Source: CBDAUN01 sp965214615
Lineage (GTDB): Bacteria; Pseudomonadota; Gammaproteobacteria; Arenicellales; JAJDZL01
Assembly: GCA_965214615.1 (NCBI GenBank)
Contig: OZ243952.1
Span: 1,984,001 to 2,048,000 of the forward strand
DNA: 64,000 bases
Reading direction: 5' to 3'
The stretch's first letter is position 1. Every line of letters starts with the position of its first letter. Both the position numbers and the translations under genes were made by a program. Below the pieces are notes generated by a model. It made no database searches and had not been told where the DNA came from. It was given only the letters and a program-made list of their open reading frames with translations. Positions 8,476 through 17,004 of the stretch are shown piece by piece.

Positions 8476-9576
8476 ATGACTACCCATAAGAAAGCTCCGC
8501 ACAGCAATAGGTCCAGGCGATTCAAGGGGATGATGTACAGCCTGGCGTTTATTGTCGTCAGCGCTCTGGTTCTGCCCCTCGGCAGTTATGTGATCCACGA
8601 TTCGAATACAGCCGCTCAAGCGCAAGTCACCTCGGACAACGAAAACCTGCGGTCCAACTACTGGCGCGCAGTTCGTGAAGGCGGGGCCGGCTACAGTTCA
8701 GTAACCGGATCCGATGCCAATATAGAAACTAACGTACTGTTCAATCCCGAAGGTCAGAACTGGCGTCAGATTCGCAACAGCTGGATTGCGAACTACGGCG
8801 GATGGGGTCTGACCGTAGTTGTGCTCCTGATTCTTGCGTTTTTTGTTTTGCGCGGGCGCGTCGATCTCGACGAACCGCTGTCAGGAGAGACCGTTCCGCG
8901 GTGGTCGTTCGGGGAGCGCTGCGTGCATTGGTATACCGCGATCCTTTTTGTCGCATTGGCAATCACAGGACTGAGCCTGCTGTTCGGCCGCGTGCTGCTG
9001 ATTCCGCTGCTTGGCAAAGCCGGATTCGCGCTGTGGGCGGATTTTTGCATCAGCCTTCACAACATGGTCGGACCTTTCTTCGCGCTTGGTCCGATTCTGA
9101 TGTTTTTCCTTTGGCTGCGCCACAACATCCCGACCACTACGGATGTGAAATGGTTTCTGGTCGGCGGCGGAATGATCGGCAAGGCCCATCCAAGCGCAGG
9201 AAAGGCGAACGGCGGAGAAAAAGTCTGGTTCTGGATCGTCATCCTGCTTGGACTTGGCGCTGTTTGCTTTACCGGGTTCGCACTAATCGGCTGGGTTGAG
9301 CAATACTTCGGAGTCGTTCAAACGCGAGAGGTTTCCCAGACGATGCACACCTGGCATGCAGTTGCCTCACTTGTGTGGATCGCCATATTTTTCGGCCACG
9401 CCTACATTGGCACGATCGGATCGGAAGGATCGATTAATGCAATGACCAAGGGACGGGTGAGCGTCGAATGGGCGAAGCAGCATCATGACCTTTGGTATGA
9501 GCAGGTCAAGGATCAGGCTGAACGTTCCAGCGATGCACCTCCGGCGGGCGCAGGACGGAGCACCTCGTCATCGTAA
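8476..9576 (+). CDS. formate dehydrogenase cytochrome b556 (gamma) subunit
   Basis: 366-residue membrane cytochrome that takes electrons from the ferredoxin subunit to quinone. The N-terminus carries one membrane segment (residues about 17-37), then a periplasmic loop and a second segment near 115. The cytochrome core starts at about 145 and holds four membrane spans. Candidate haem histidines are in ERCVHWYTAI, ISLHNMVGP, MHTWHAVA and FFGHAYIGT, matching the FdoI/FdnI family pattern. The N-terminal extension makes it longer than the roughly 210-residue E. coli protein, as is usual for the DUF3305-type loci. GGAGAT 12 bases upstream supports the start. A terminator follows. Confidence 0.92.
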   Translation: MTTHKKAPHSNRSRRFKGMMYSLAFIVVSALVLPLGSYVIHDSNTAAQAQVTSDNENLRSNYWRAVREGGAGYSSVTGSDANIETNVLFNPEGQNWRQIRNSWIANYGGWGLTVVVLLILAFFVLRGRVDLDEPLSGETVPRWSFGERCVHWYTAILFVALAITGLSLLFGRVLLIPLLGKAGFALWADFCISLHNMVGPFFALGPILMFFLWLRHNIPTTTDVKWFLVGGGMIGKAHPSAGKANGGEKVWFWIVILLGLGAVCFTGFALIGWVEQYFGVVQTREVSQTMHTWHAVASLVWIAIFFGHAYIGTIGSEGSINAMTKGRVSVEWAKQHHDLWYEQVKDQAERSSDAPPAGAGRSTSSS

Positions 9577-9611
9577 ATTTGTACGGCTGCTCCATTCAAT
9601 CTATTGACAGG

Positions 9612-9654
9612 AAAGCGCATCTCGAGCCGAGTGGTTTGAGATGCGCTTTTTTTT
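9612..9654 (+). terminator. rho-independent terminator ending the formate dehydrogenase locus
   Basis: A 12-base perfect stem (AAAGCGCATCTC at 9612-9623, complement 9638-9649) with a 14-base loop runs into eight Ts. It lies 35 bases after the gamma subunit stop. Confidence 0.85.
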
Positions 9655-9807
9655 GCAGCGCGAACTGCCGCTCACAATCCACCAGGCATCTCGATTAGGT
9701 CTGCAGTTGGAAATACATTACACCTTTGACAGCCATGGATCGGTCCTGTTTACTGAAGAAAAGTCGGGGATTTGCCGAATGACCTCTCAGATTGAGCATT
9801 GCGGCAG

Positions 9808-10347
9808 ATGAACAGATTCCCCGAATTCGTCCGTTCCAAAATGTTCGAATCCGGTTCGAGCGTGACTTGTCTGCCCGTTCAATTCGATGATGGCGACTGG
9901 GAATCGGCTATTTTCTTTAGTGCCGGCGGACCGGAGTGCAAAAAGGATCGAAGACATCTCAGCCGGCTGCAAAATACTATTCCGGTGGCCTTCCACGCCG
10001 AACTCATCGAACATGCGAATGCTGCAGTTGTAGTTTTGCAGCTTGAAGCATACGCCCAAAAGGAAGACCCGATGACTGCCGAGGTGCTATTGACACCCGG
10101 AGAGATGGAGTCTCACTTTAAGACAATCAGCCTGCTTTCGCAGCAACCGGTGCTTAAGTGGTTTTTTTCCGATGCCTCCTTTACAGTCATTCACAGCCAG
10201 CAGAATGCGCTCGGACCTTCAGAGCATCAGGCATTCAAGAATATTCTGGACGATGCGGTGCGTCACGATGCCCTCATTCGAATGACAGGACGGTATGACA
10301 TGGGCAGCGCAATGAACGAAGTATTGTCGCACTATGCCCTGAGGTGA
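9808..10347 (+). CDS. hypothetical protein upstream of ankyrin/Rieske-like genes
   Basis: 179-residue soluble protein with no signal peptide or membrane segment and no domain I recognise. It has a mixed alpha/beta look, with segments such as PVLKWFFSDASFTVIHSQQNALGPSEHQAF and a C-terminal helical region. The ATG at 9808 is preferred over an in-frame TTG at 9799. It is followed 12 bases later by the ankyrin gene, and the three genes 9808-11914 probably form one transcript. Composition and codon use resemble the neighbours. Confidence 0.6.
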   Translation: MNRFPEFVRSKMFESGSSVTCLPVQFDDGDWESAIFFSAGGPECKKDRRHLSRLQNTIPVAFHAELIEHANAAVVVLQLEAYAQKEDPMTAEVLLTPGEMESHFKTISLLSQQPVLKWFFSDASFTVIHSQQNALGPSEHQAFKNILDDAVRHDALIRMTGRYDMGSAMNEVLSHYALR

Positions 10348-10359
10348 TAGATTAGCGTC

Positions 10360-11148
10360 ATGGAGTCAGCCGTCACAGCCGCATTTGCCCATTATTGCGC
10401 ACGCCTATCAATGAGCCGCACCGCAGTCATTGCTACGTGTCTGGCAATGCTGGCCGGCGCAGTGCCAGCCGGTGCGAATGATGTCGATATTTTCCGCAAG
10501 GCGCTCAAGGAACAGGATGTCGATACGCTGTATGCGCGTGTCGATGCCATCGCCGATGTCAATATGCGTGAACCGAACGGGCGCACGGCTTTGATGATCG
10601 CTGCCAAGCACGGACATGCGGGCCTTGTCGGGAAATTGATCGAAGCGGATGCCGACCCGGATATTGCAAACGCAACCGGAGGCACCGCGCTGATGTTTGC
10701 TGCGATTGGCGGAAGCGCAGAAATTGCGCGGGCGCTGCTCGAAGCGGGCGCATCGGCCGACAAGGTCGCAAAATTCGGCTGGACCGCCATTATGGTTGCT
10801 GCTGCAAAAGGACACTCCGCAGTCATTCGCGAACTGCTCAATCATGATGTTGAACCGAATGCCCGGGATACGTATCAATGGACGCCGCTTATGCGGGCAT
10901 CCTTTGCCGGACATATCGAAGCGGTCAACGAATTGCTGAAGCATTCCGGAACTGACATCAACGCCCGCGATGCGAACGACGCTTCTGCGCTGCATCACGC
11001 GGCGACGAACGGGCACTACGAAGTTGTTGCAGCGCTAGTGCGTCATGGCGCAATTGCCGACGAGCCTGATTCTTTCGGATACACGCCGCTGCAACGGGCT
11101 TCAATTCAAAATCACACGAGCATCTATCAATTGCTTGGATCAAATTAG
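10360..11148 (+). CDS. exported ankyrin-repeat protein
   Basis: 262-residue protein with an N-terminal export signal ending near AVPAGAND (residues about 36-42) and six ankyrin repeats filling the rest. Examples are NGRTALMIAAKHGHAGLV, GGTALMFAAIGGSAEIA, QWTPLMRASFAGHIEAV and GYTPLQRASIQNH. Ankyrin arrays bind proteins, and the periplasmic location suggests a partner there, possibly the Rieske-like protein encoded next. The start at 10360 has GAGGTGA about 13 bases upstream. An internal ATG at 10411 would give a shorter, cleaner signal peptide but lacks a ribosome site. Confidence 0.85.
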   Translation: MESAVTAAFAHYCARLSMSRTAVIATCLAMLAGAVPAGANDVDIFRKALKEQDVDTLYARVDAIADVNMREPNGRTALMIAAKHGHAGLVGKLIEADADPDIANATGGTALMFAAIGGSAEIARALLEAGASADKVAKFGWTAIMVAAAKGHSAVIRELLNHDVEPNARDTYQWTPLMRASFAGHIEAVNELLKHSGTDINARDANDASALHHAATNGHYEVVAALVRHGAIADEPDSFGYTPLQRASIQNHTSIYQLLGSN

Positions 11149-11167
11149 AAACCGACAGTCAGTGTCT

Positions 11168-11914
11168 ATGAGCACTTCCGACAACCCGAGGGATCGACGC
11201 AACTTTATCAAGATTTGCGGATCGATGATGGCGGCGGCTGCGACAGGGTCGATGGGGCCGCTTGCACACGCTTCGACCGAACAACGCTACGAACGGGTTC
11301 AACTGACGCTCAATAAAGAGCCCTTCAGCGCCAGCAGCTTGCCGGTCGGCAAAACCTATATCTTCAACTACCCGTACATCACGACACCGTGCATGATCAT
11401 GAACATCGGCAAACGCGCCGGTACGCCTGTTGAATTAAAGACCGAATCAGGCAGTCAATATGTCTGGCAAGGCGGAATCGGACGGGACAAGTCTGTCGTC
11501 GCCTATTCTGCGATTTGCGCACACAAGATGACCTATACGGCCAAAGCGGCCAGCTTTATCAACTACCGTCATTCAAAAGTGGTTTACTTCGATGACGAAC
11601 ACCGGCGCAAGGAAAAGACGCAAATCATCTACTGCTGCTCGGAACGCAGCATCTATGATCCTTCGCTGGGCGCGATGGTCATCGGCGGCCCGGCACCTCA
11701 GCCGCTGGCTGCGATATCGCTGGAAGAAGACGAAGCCGGCGGTTCTACGTTTGCTGTGGGAACGGCCGGCGGGGAGATGTTCAGTAAGTTTCTAAAGGAA
11801 TTCGAATTCAGGCTGCAACTTGATTTCAAAATCACCAATGTCGGACAGCTTGCGAGCGGCAATGTTGAAATTGTGCCGGTAGAGGAATATTCGGATACTT
11901 TGGTCTATTGCTGA
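11168..11914 (+). CDS. TAT-exported Rieske-like protein with altered cluster motif
   Basis: 248-residue protein with a twin-arginine leader (DRRNFIKICGSMM, residues 9-21, then an Ala-rich stretch). The Rieske-like core has box 1 as C117-A-H119 and box 2 as C156-C-S-E159 followed by RSIYDPSLGAMVIGGPAPQPL. That continuation matches the classical CPCHGSxYD...GPAPRPL pattern, but the second histidine ligand is Glu159 and the disulfide cysteines are missing. The protein may hold a non-standard 2Fe-2S cluster or none. It ends 14 bases before the convergent lolD. The function is unknown, and its partners are probably the two upstream genes. Confidence 0.75.
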   Translation: MSTSDNPRDRRNFIKICGSMMAAAATGSMGPLAHASTEQRYERVQLTLNKEPFSASSLPVGKTYIFNYPYITTPCMIMNIGKRAGTPVELKTESGSQYVWQGGIGRDKSVVAYSAICAHKMTYTAKAASFINYRHSKVVYFDDEHRRKEKTQIIYCCSERSIYDPSLGAMVIGGPAPQPLAAISLEEDEAGGSTFAVGTAGGEMFSKFLKEFEFRLQLDFKITNVGQLASGNVEIVPVEEYSDTLVYC

Positions 11915-11928
11915 CAGGCATGCAGACT

Positions 11929-12612
11929 TTATTCGTAAGGCGAGAGCACTCCGTCCTGAAGTACCAAAGTTCTGTCCATCGATGATGCCAGCTGAATATC
12001 GTGCGTCGCGATAATCAGGCTGATGCGCAAGTCGCGATCTAGGCTGACCATGAGATTTTGAATATTCTCAGCGTTGCGCCGATCAATATTGCCGGTCGGC
12101 TCATCTGCCAGCAGGCACATCGGCTTAGTCACAAGCGCCCTGGCGATTGCCACTCTCTGCCTTTCGCCGCCGGACAACTCGCCCGGCTTGTGATCGATTC
12201 GGTCCGCAAGGCCGACGCGATCCAGAAGCTGCGATGCGGCGCGGCTTGCCTCACGCGTCGCAGTTCTCCTTGCCAGCAAGGGAAACATCACGTTTTCCAT
12301 GGCGGTAAATTCCGGAAGCAGGTGATGAAACTGGTAGACGAAGCCAATCTTGGCATTGCGCAGTCTTCCGCGCTGGGTTTCGTTCATATCGGAAATCCTG
12401 CTTCCGTCTATCGAGACCGTTCCCTTTGTCGGGACATCGAGACCCGCCAGCAGATGCAGCAGCGTGCTCTTTCCTGTTCCGGAGGCGCCGACAATTGCAA
12501 TCTGCTCCCCCCTTGCCACCTTCAAGCTTATATCGACAAGCACGGGGACCTGCATCCTGCCCTGCCCGTGGGTCTTGGCCAGCGATTCGCAATGTATAAC
12601 GGCGTCATTCAT
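11929..12612 (-). CDS. lolD: LolD, lipoprotein-releasing ABC ATPase
   Basis: 227-residue cytoplasmic ATPase of the LolCDE complex, which extracts outer-membrane lipoproteins from the inner membrane. Walker A is GASGTGKST near residues 42-50, then FVYQFHHLLPEFTAMENV with the Lol-type LLPEF Q-loop region, the signature LSGGERQRVAIARAL near 145 and Walker B LLADEPTGN. Its start overlaps the lolC stop by 8 bases, which indicates translational coupling. Confidence 0.93.
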   Translation of the reverse strand: MNDAVIHCESLAKTHGQGRMQVPVLVDISLKVARGEQIAIVGASGTGKSTLLHLLAGLDVPTKGTVSIDGSRISDMNETQRGRLRNAKIGFVYQFHHLLPEFTAMENVMFPLLARRTATREASRAASQLLDRVGLADRIDHKPGELSGGERQRVAIARALVTKPMCLLADEPTGNIDRRNAENIQNLMVSLDRDLRISLIIATHDIQLASSMDRTLVLQDGVLSPYE

Positions 12613-13852
12613 ATCGCAATGCTTCGGCAGGGTGAGTCTTCGATGCGCGCCATGCGGGATAGATCGTTGCGATAAAGCTAAGAAGTAGCGACATCAGGCC
12701 GATACGGGATACATCATCCCAGTGCAGCTGGGCTGGAAATTTTGAAATGACGTAGATTTGATCTGGAAAGAATTCCGTTTGAAACAGTTCTTCAGCCCAT
12801 GGGATCAATGTTTCCAGATTCAGTCCCGTGATCACCCCGGCGACCGTTCCAAGAATTGTTCCAACGATGCCGATGATGCTCCCGTGAACGATGAAGATCA
12901 TCATGATGCTGCGCGGGCTAACACCGAATGTTCGCATCACGGCAATGTCCGACTGCTTGTCGGCGACCAGCATGACCAGCGTTGACACGATGTTGAAAGC
13001 GGCGACCGCTACGATCAGCAGCAGAATAATGAACATGACTCTGCGTTCGAGCTTCAGAGCCTGGAATAGGTTTGAATATTCGATCGTCCAGTCATTGACT
13101 CTGAACTTTGAACCGAGGGACTGCCGCAACTCCCTGGTAAGTCTTGGAGCATTGAAGACGTCGGCGATGCGCAGGCGGATGCCGGTTACCGACTCTCCGG
13201 AGCGTTGCAATGTGGCAAGATCATCAATATGGACCAGAGCCAATCCATTGTCGTATTCGTAAAAATTCAGATTGAATATGGCAACCACTTCGAAGCGCTT
13301 TAGCCGGGGAAGCAATCCGACCGGAGTTGATCTGCCCCGCGTGCTGATGACGGTTACCTTGTCCCCTACCGAGGCGCCTATGGAGTTTGCCAGATCTTCG
13401 CCGAGAACGATTCCAAAGTCTCCGGCGCGCAGTCCGTCCATGCTGCCGTCAATGATGCTGGATGCAATTTCAGAAACCTTGGATTCCAGGTCAGGCATTA
13501 CCCCGCGCAAGAGAACTGCATTCACATAGGCCTTGTGCTTGAGCATGCCGTGGCTCAGGATGTATGGTGCGTTCGCCAGTATTTCCGGATGCGACTCAAG
13601 ATCGGCGGCAACCTTGCGCCAATCGCTCAGCCAGCCGCTTGCACCCGACACCCGCCCATGGGACGCAACAGTGAGAATTCGATCACGCAACTCCCGCTCG
13701 AATCCGTTCATGACCGAGAGCACGGAAATCAACGCCCATACGCCGATAATGATTCCAAGAACCGAGGTGCCGGTAATGAAGGAAATGAATCGGGTTCTGC
13801 GCTTTGCGCGCAGATATCGAAGTCCGACAAACAGCTCGAAGGGCCGGATCAT
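12605..13852 (-). CDS. lolC: LolC/LolE-family lipoprotein-releasing permease
   Basis: 415-residue inner-membrane permease of the Lol system. One N-terminal membrane segment (FISFITGTSVLGIIIGVWALI) precedes a large periplasmic domain of about 200 residues. Three more membrane segments occupy the C-terminal third, including MFIILLLIVAVAAFNIVSTLVM. The C-terminus PAWRASKTHPAEALRYE is the family hallmark. Only one permease gene is present here, so the complex may use a single LolF-like permease as a dimer, unless lolE lies elsewhere. It overlaps lolD by 8 bases and lies 11 bases after lysS. Confidence 0.9.
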   Translation of the reverse strand: MIRPFELFVGLRYLRAKRRTRFISFITGTSVLGIIIGVWALISVLSVMNGFERELRDRILTVASHGRVSGASGWLSDWRKVAADLESHPEILANAPYILSHGMLKHKAYVNAVLLRGVMPDLESKVSEIASSIIDGSMDGLRAGDFGIVLGEDLANSIGASVGDKVTVISTRGRSTPVGLLPRLKRFEVVAIFNLNFYEYDNGLALVHIDDLATLQRSGESVTGIRLRIADVFNAPRLTRELRQSLGSKFRVNDWTIEYSNLFQALKLERRVMFIILLLIVAVAAFNIVSTLVMLVADKQSDIAVMRTFGVSPRSIMMIFIVHGSIIGIVGTILGTVAGVITGLNLETLIPWAEELFQTEFFPDQIYVISKFPAQLHWDDVSRIGLMSLLLSFIATIYPAWRASKTHPAEALRYE

Positions 13853-13863
13853 AATCCTAGCGC

Positions 13864-15378
13864 CTACTGACCCATTGGCTTCATATGGGGAAACAGTACC
13901 ACATCGCGAATAGACGGGCTGTTGGTAAGGAGCATGACGAGACGGTCAATGCCGATTCCTTCTCCCGCTGTCGGCGGCAGTCCGTATTCCAAAGCCCGAA
14001 TATAGTCTTCGTCAAACGCCATGGCCTCTTCATCGCCGAGTTGGCGCTGCTCAAGCTGCGCGCGAAATCGTTCTGCCTGGTCAGCCGGATCGTTCAGCTC
14101 GGAAAAACCGTTGGCGATTTCGATTCCCGCCATGAAAAACTCAAACCGATCGACGATCCACGGATCATCGTCGCTGACCCGCGACAGCGGCGAAACCTCC
14201 AAGGGATAGTGGGTGATGAATGTCGGTTCAATCAATCTGTCTTCGACTGTTCGCTCAAATATCTCGAACAATACCTTTCCCGCACCCCAGGACGGAGTCG
14301 AACTGCCCCCGAGTTTCGCCAAATACGGCCTTGTCTGCGTGTCATCACGCAGATCTGCTTTGGAAAGCTCCGGATTGAACTTCCTGACTGCGTCTTCAAA
14401 TTTGATCTTGGCAAATGGCGGCGCAAGATTGAGTTGATGCTCCTGAAATTCAATGGTTGAGCCTGCGAGCAGATTCGCGCAAAGAGTTTCGAACATTTCT
14501 TCAGTGAGCCGGATCAGATCCTGGTAATCGGCAAACGCCTGATAGAATTCAAGCATGGTGAACTCAGGATTGTGTTGAGTGCTGACACCTTCATTTCGAA
14601 AATTCCGATTGATTTCGTACACCCGTTCCATTCCTCCGACGACAAGGCGCTTGAGGTTCAGTTCGGGCGCGACGCGAAGGTACATGTCGAGCGACAGCGC
14701 ATTGTGGTGGGTGACAAATGGTCTCGCGATTGCCCCTCCAGGCACGATGTGCATCATCGGCGTTTCGACTTCTATAAAGTCATGGCTTTCCATAAACTGG
14801 CGGATCGCACTGGTGATGCGTGCACGCATATGAAAAATCTCGCGAACCTCCTCATTGATCGTCAGATCAAGGTAGCGCTGGCGATAACGGGTTTCCGTGT
14901 CTTTGAGTCCATGAAACTTTTCAGGAAACGGGCGGAGTGCCTTGCTGAGCAATTCGAATTCGCAAATTTCCAAACTAAGTTCTCCAGTACGGGTCCGAAA
15001 CACCCTGCCCTTTGCACCGACGATGTCTCCGATATCGATCAGTGCGAACCTTTCGAATTCAGGCTCTGAGACTATGTCGCGCTTGACGAAAAGCTGAACC
15101 TTTCCCGAAGAGTCGGTCAAATCGGCGAACGCAACCTTGCCCATTTTGCGCATTGCCATGATTCTGCCGGCGACCTGAACTTGTTCGGTGTTGCCTTTCA
15201 GTTCTTCTGCGCTCTTGTCGTCGTAGCGCTCGCGAAGATCCTGCGTCAGCGCGGTCCTTCTAAACGTATTGGGGTACGGCTGGCGGCTGGTCCAGATCTG
15301 GTCCAGTTTCCTTTGCCTTACGATATGCTGATCTTCAGCGGATTGTGCTGCAGCAGCGTCAGTTGCGGGCTGATTCAT
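13864..15378 (-). CDS. lysS: lysyl-tRNA synthetase, class II
   Basis: 504-residue enzyme charging tRNA-Lys. The N-terminal OB-fold anticodon-binding domain (residues about 65-165) includes VQVAGRIMAMRKMGKVAFADL. The class II core follows with motif 2 around YEINRNFRNEGVSTQHNPEFTMLEFY and motif 3 near GEGIGIDRLVMLLT at about 475. Length matches E. coli LysS (505). It is preceded 8 bases upstream by prfB, the common prfB-lysS arrangement, so both are probably co-transcribed. Confidence 0.95.
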   Translation of the reverse strand: MNQPATDAAAAQSAEDQHIVRQRKLDQIWTSRQPYPNTFRRTALTQDLRERYDDKSAEELKGNTEQVQVAGRIMAMRKMGKVAFADLTDSSGKVQLFVKRDIVSEPEFERFALIDIGDIVGAKGRVFRTRTGELSLEICEFELLSKALRPFPEKFHGLKDTETRYRQRYLDLTINEEVREIFHMRARITSAIRQFMESHDFIEVETPMMHIVPGGAIARPFVTHHNALSLDMYLRVAPELNLKRLVVGGMERVYEINRNFRNEGVSTQHNPEFTMLEFYQAFADYQDLIRLTEEMFETLCANLLAGSTIEFQEHQLNLAPPFAKIKFEDAVRKFNPELSKADLRDDTQTRPYLAKLGGSSTPSWGAGKVLFEIFERTVEDRLIEPTFITHYPLEVSPLSRVSDDDPWIVDRFEFFMAGIEIANGFSELNDPADQAERFRAQLEQRQLGDEEAMAFDEDYIRALEYGLPPTAGEGIGIDRLVMLLTNSPSIRDVVLFPHMKPMGQ

Positions 15379-15386
15379 TTGCGAAG

Positions 15387-16482
15387 TTAAACTCCAGACT
15401 TAAGACTTTCTTCGATGAACAGGTCAATATTGCCGTCAAGAACCGCGTTCACGTTCCCGGTTTCCACGCCTGTACGCAAATCCTTGATTCTGGATTGATC
15501 CAGAACATAGGATCGAATCTGGTTGCCCCAGGATATCTCGGGCTTGGCTTCTTCGATTTTCTTTTTCTCCGCATCGAGTTTTTGCTGCTCGAAATCGAAC
15601 AGGCGAGATCTGAGCGCGGCCATTGCTTCGGCCTTGTTGCGATGCTGAGAGCGGTCATTCTGGCACTGCACGACAATTCCGGTCGGCAGGTGCGTAATTC
15701 TGACGGCCGAATCCGTTCTGTTGACATGCTGGCCGCCGGCGCCGCTTGCCCTGTATGTGTCGATCCGAAGTTCATCGGGCTTGATTTCCACATCGATTTG
15801 CTGATCGACCTCCGGATACACGAAAACGGATGCAAATGAAGTGTGCCGTCGCTGGCCGGAATCAAACGGCGATTTGCGTACCAGCCGGTGTACGCCGTTT
15901 TCGGTACGAAGCCATCCGAATGCGTGGTCTCCGTTGATTTTGAGCGTTGCACTCTTGATGCCTGCCACCTCTCCGGGAGTGTAGTCGATTGTCGATGGTT
16001 CATAATCGCGAATCTGAGCCCACCGAAGATACATTTTAAACAGCATTTCCGCCCAATCCTGCGCCTCAGTTCCCCCGGAACCGGGCTTGATATCGATGAA
16101 TGCGTTCGACTCATCCATTGGTCCGCTGAACATGCGACGAAACTCAAGATCGCCAGTCAGCGATTGGAGGCGTTCGCATTCGGCGGCCAATTCATCAAGA
16201 ACGGAATCGTCGTCTTCTGCGACAGCGATTTCAGCAAGCTCGCTTGCCTCTTCGACGGCGCGCGACAGATCGGCTATCGGACTGATGCGCTTTTCAAGGG
16301 CAACTCGTTCGCGATTGAGACTCTGACTTCGGCTTAAGTCTTCCCAGATCGAGGGGTCTTGCAGCAGCGTGTCGATTTCGTGCAGTCTGGTTTCCAAGCA
16401 AGGCAAGTCAAAGATACCTCCGCAATGACTCGGCGCGCTGTGTGAGCTCTGTCAATTGGGGGATGATTGAAGTATTTTCCAT
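15387..16482 (-). CDS. prfB: peptide chain release factor 2 (programmed +1 frameshift)
   Basis: RF2 terminates translation at UGA and UAA. The gene is in two frames. The ATG at 16480-16482 opens 24 codons ending in an in-frame TGA at 16408-16410, and a +1 shift there continues the protein to the stop at 15387, about 364 residues in all. The SPF anticodon tripeptide (RKSPFDSGQRR) and the GGQ peptidyl-hydrolysis motif (GAGGQHVNRTDSAV) are both present. The frameshift makes synthesis respond to RF2 level. lysS follows 8 bases later. No strong ribosome site precedes the start. Confidence 0.95.
16407..16421 (-). promoter_or_regulatory. RF2 autoregulatory frameshift site
   Basis: On the minus strand GGAGG (16417-16421), then TAT, then CTT TGA C (16413-16407) form the conserved RF2 recoding element. 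The internal Shine-Dalgarno-like GGAGG lies three bases before the slippery CTT, and the stop is UGA followed by C, the weak context favouring +1 slippage. The canonical element has the same spacing. Confidence 0.93.
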
Positions 16483-16936
16483 GGATTGCACCGGACTTGA
16501 ATGAATGCGAAGGCAAAACCTTGCTGCGCCGCTATTTAGAAATGGAATCTTGGATGCTGTTCGGCATATTGTACCGAATCGGCTTGATGCAATGCCGCAA
16601 TTGTTCAGCGATTCGACTCGATTAACGTGAAGGTGTTTTCTGCCATTAACAAAACCACTCGCCTACCAGCCTTGAATGGGTGAGTAGATGCACAATATCG
16701 ATAAATACCGTTTAATTTTGTGAAACTTGGAAAGCTATCGTTACGTACTCAGGAACTCGACATCCGCGTTAGAACACTGTAAAAACTTCTAACGTGCTTG
16801 GTGGTTGCGGTCAGCGACACACCAAAAACTGATTTGAGAAAATAATTCAGTGCAAGCGCCTTTTTATCCGCTTACCTGATTTATCTCGTGTGAGTCAATC
16901 CTGTACATCGCACCCAACCGGGTCAACATCTCAATG

Positions 16937-16942
16937 TATAAT
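16937..16942 (+). promoter_or_regulatory. possible -10 element for pntAB
   Basis: TATAAT lies 62 bases before the preferred pntA start in the 522-base gap 16483-17004. No good -35 hexamer is seen at the right distance. The rest of that gap shows no gene, tRNA or clear hairpin. Confidence 0.3.
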
Positions 16943-17004
16943 CTACGTGCCGGTCGCAAGACATTGTGACGGCTTTTCTGTTTGCCCAACTGCTCTCTTT
17001 TCGT

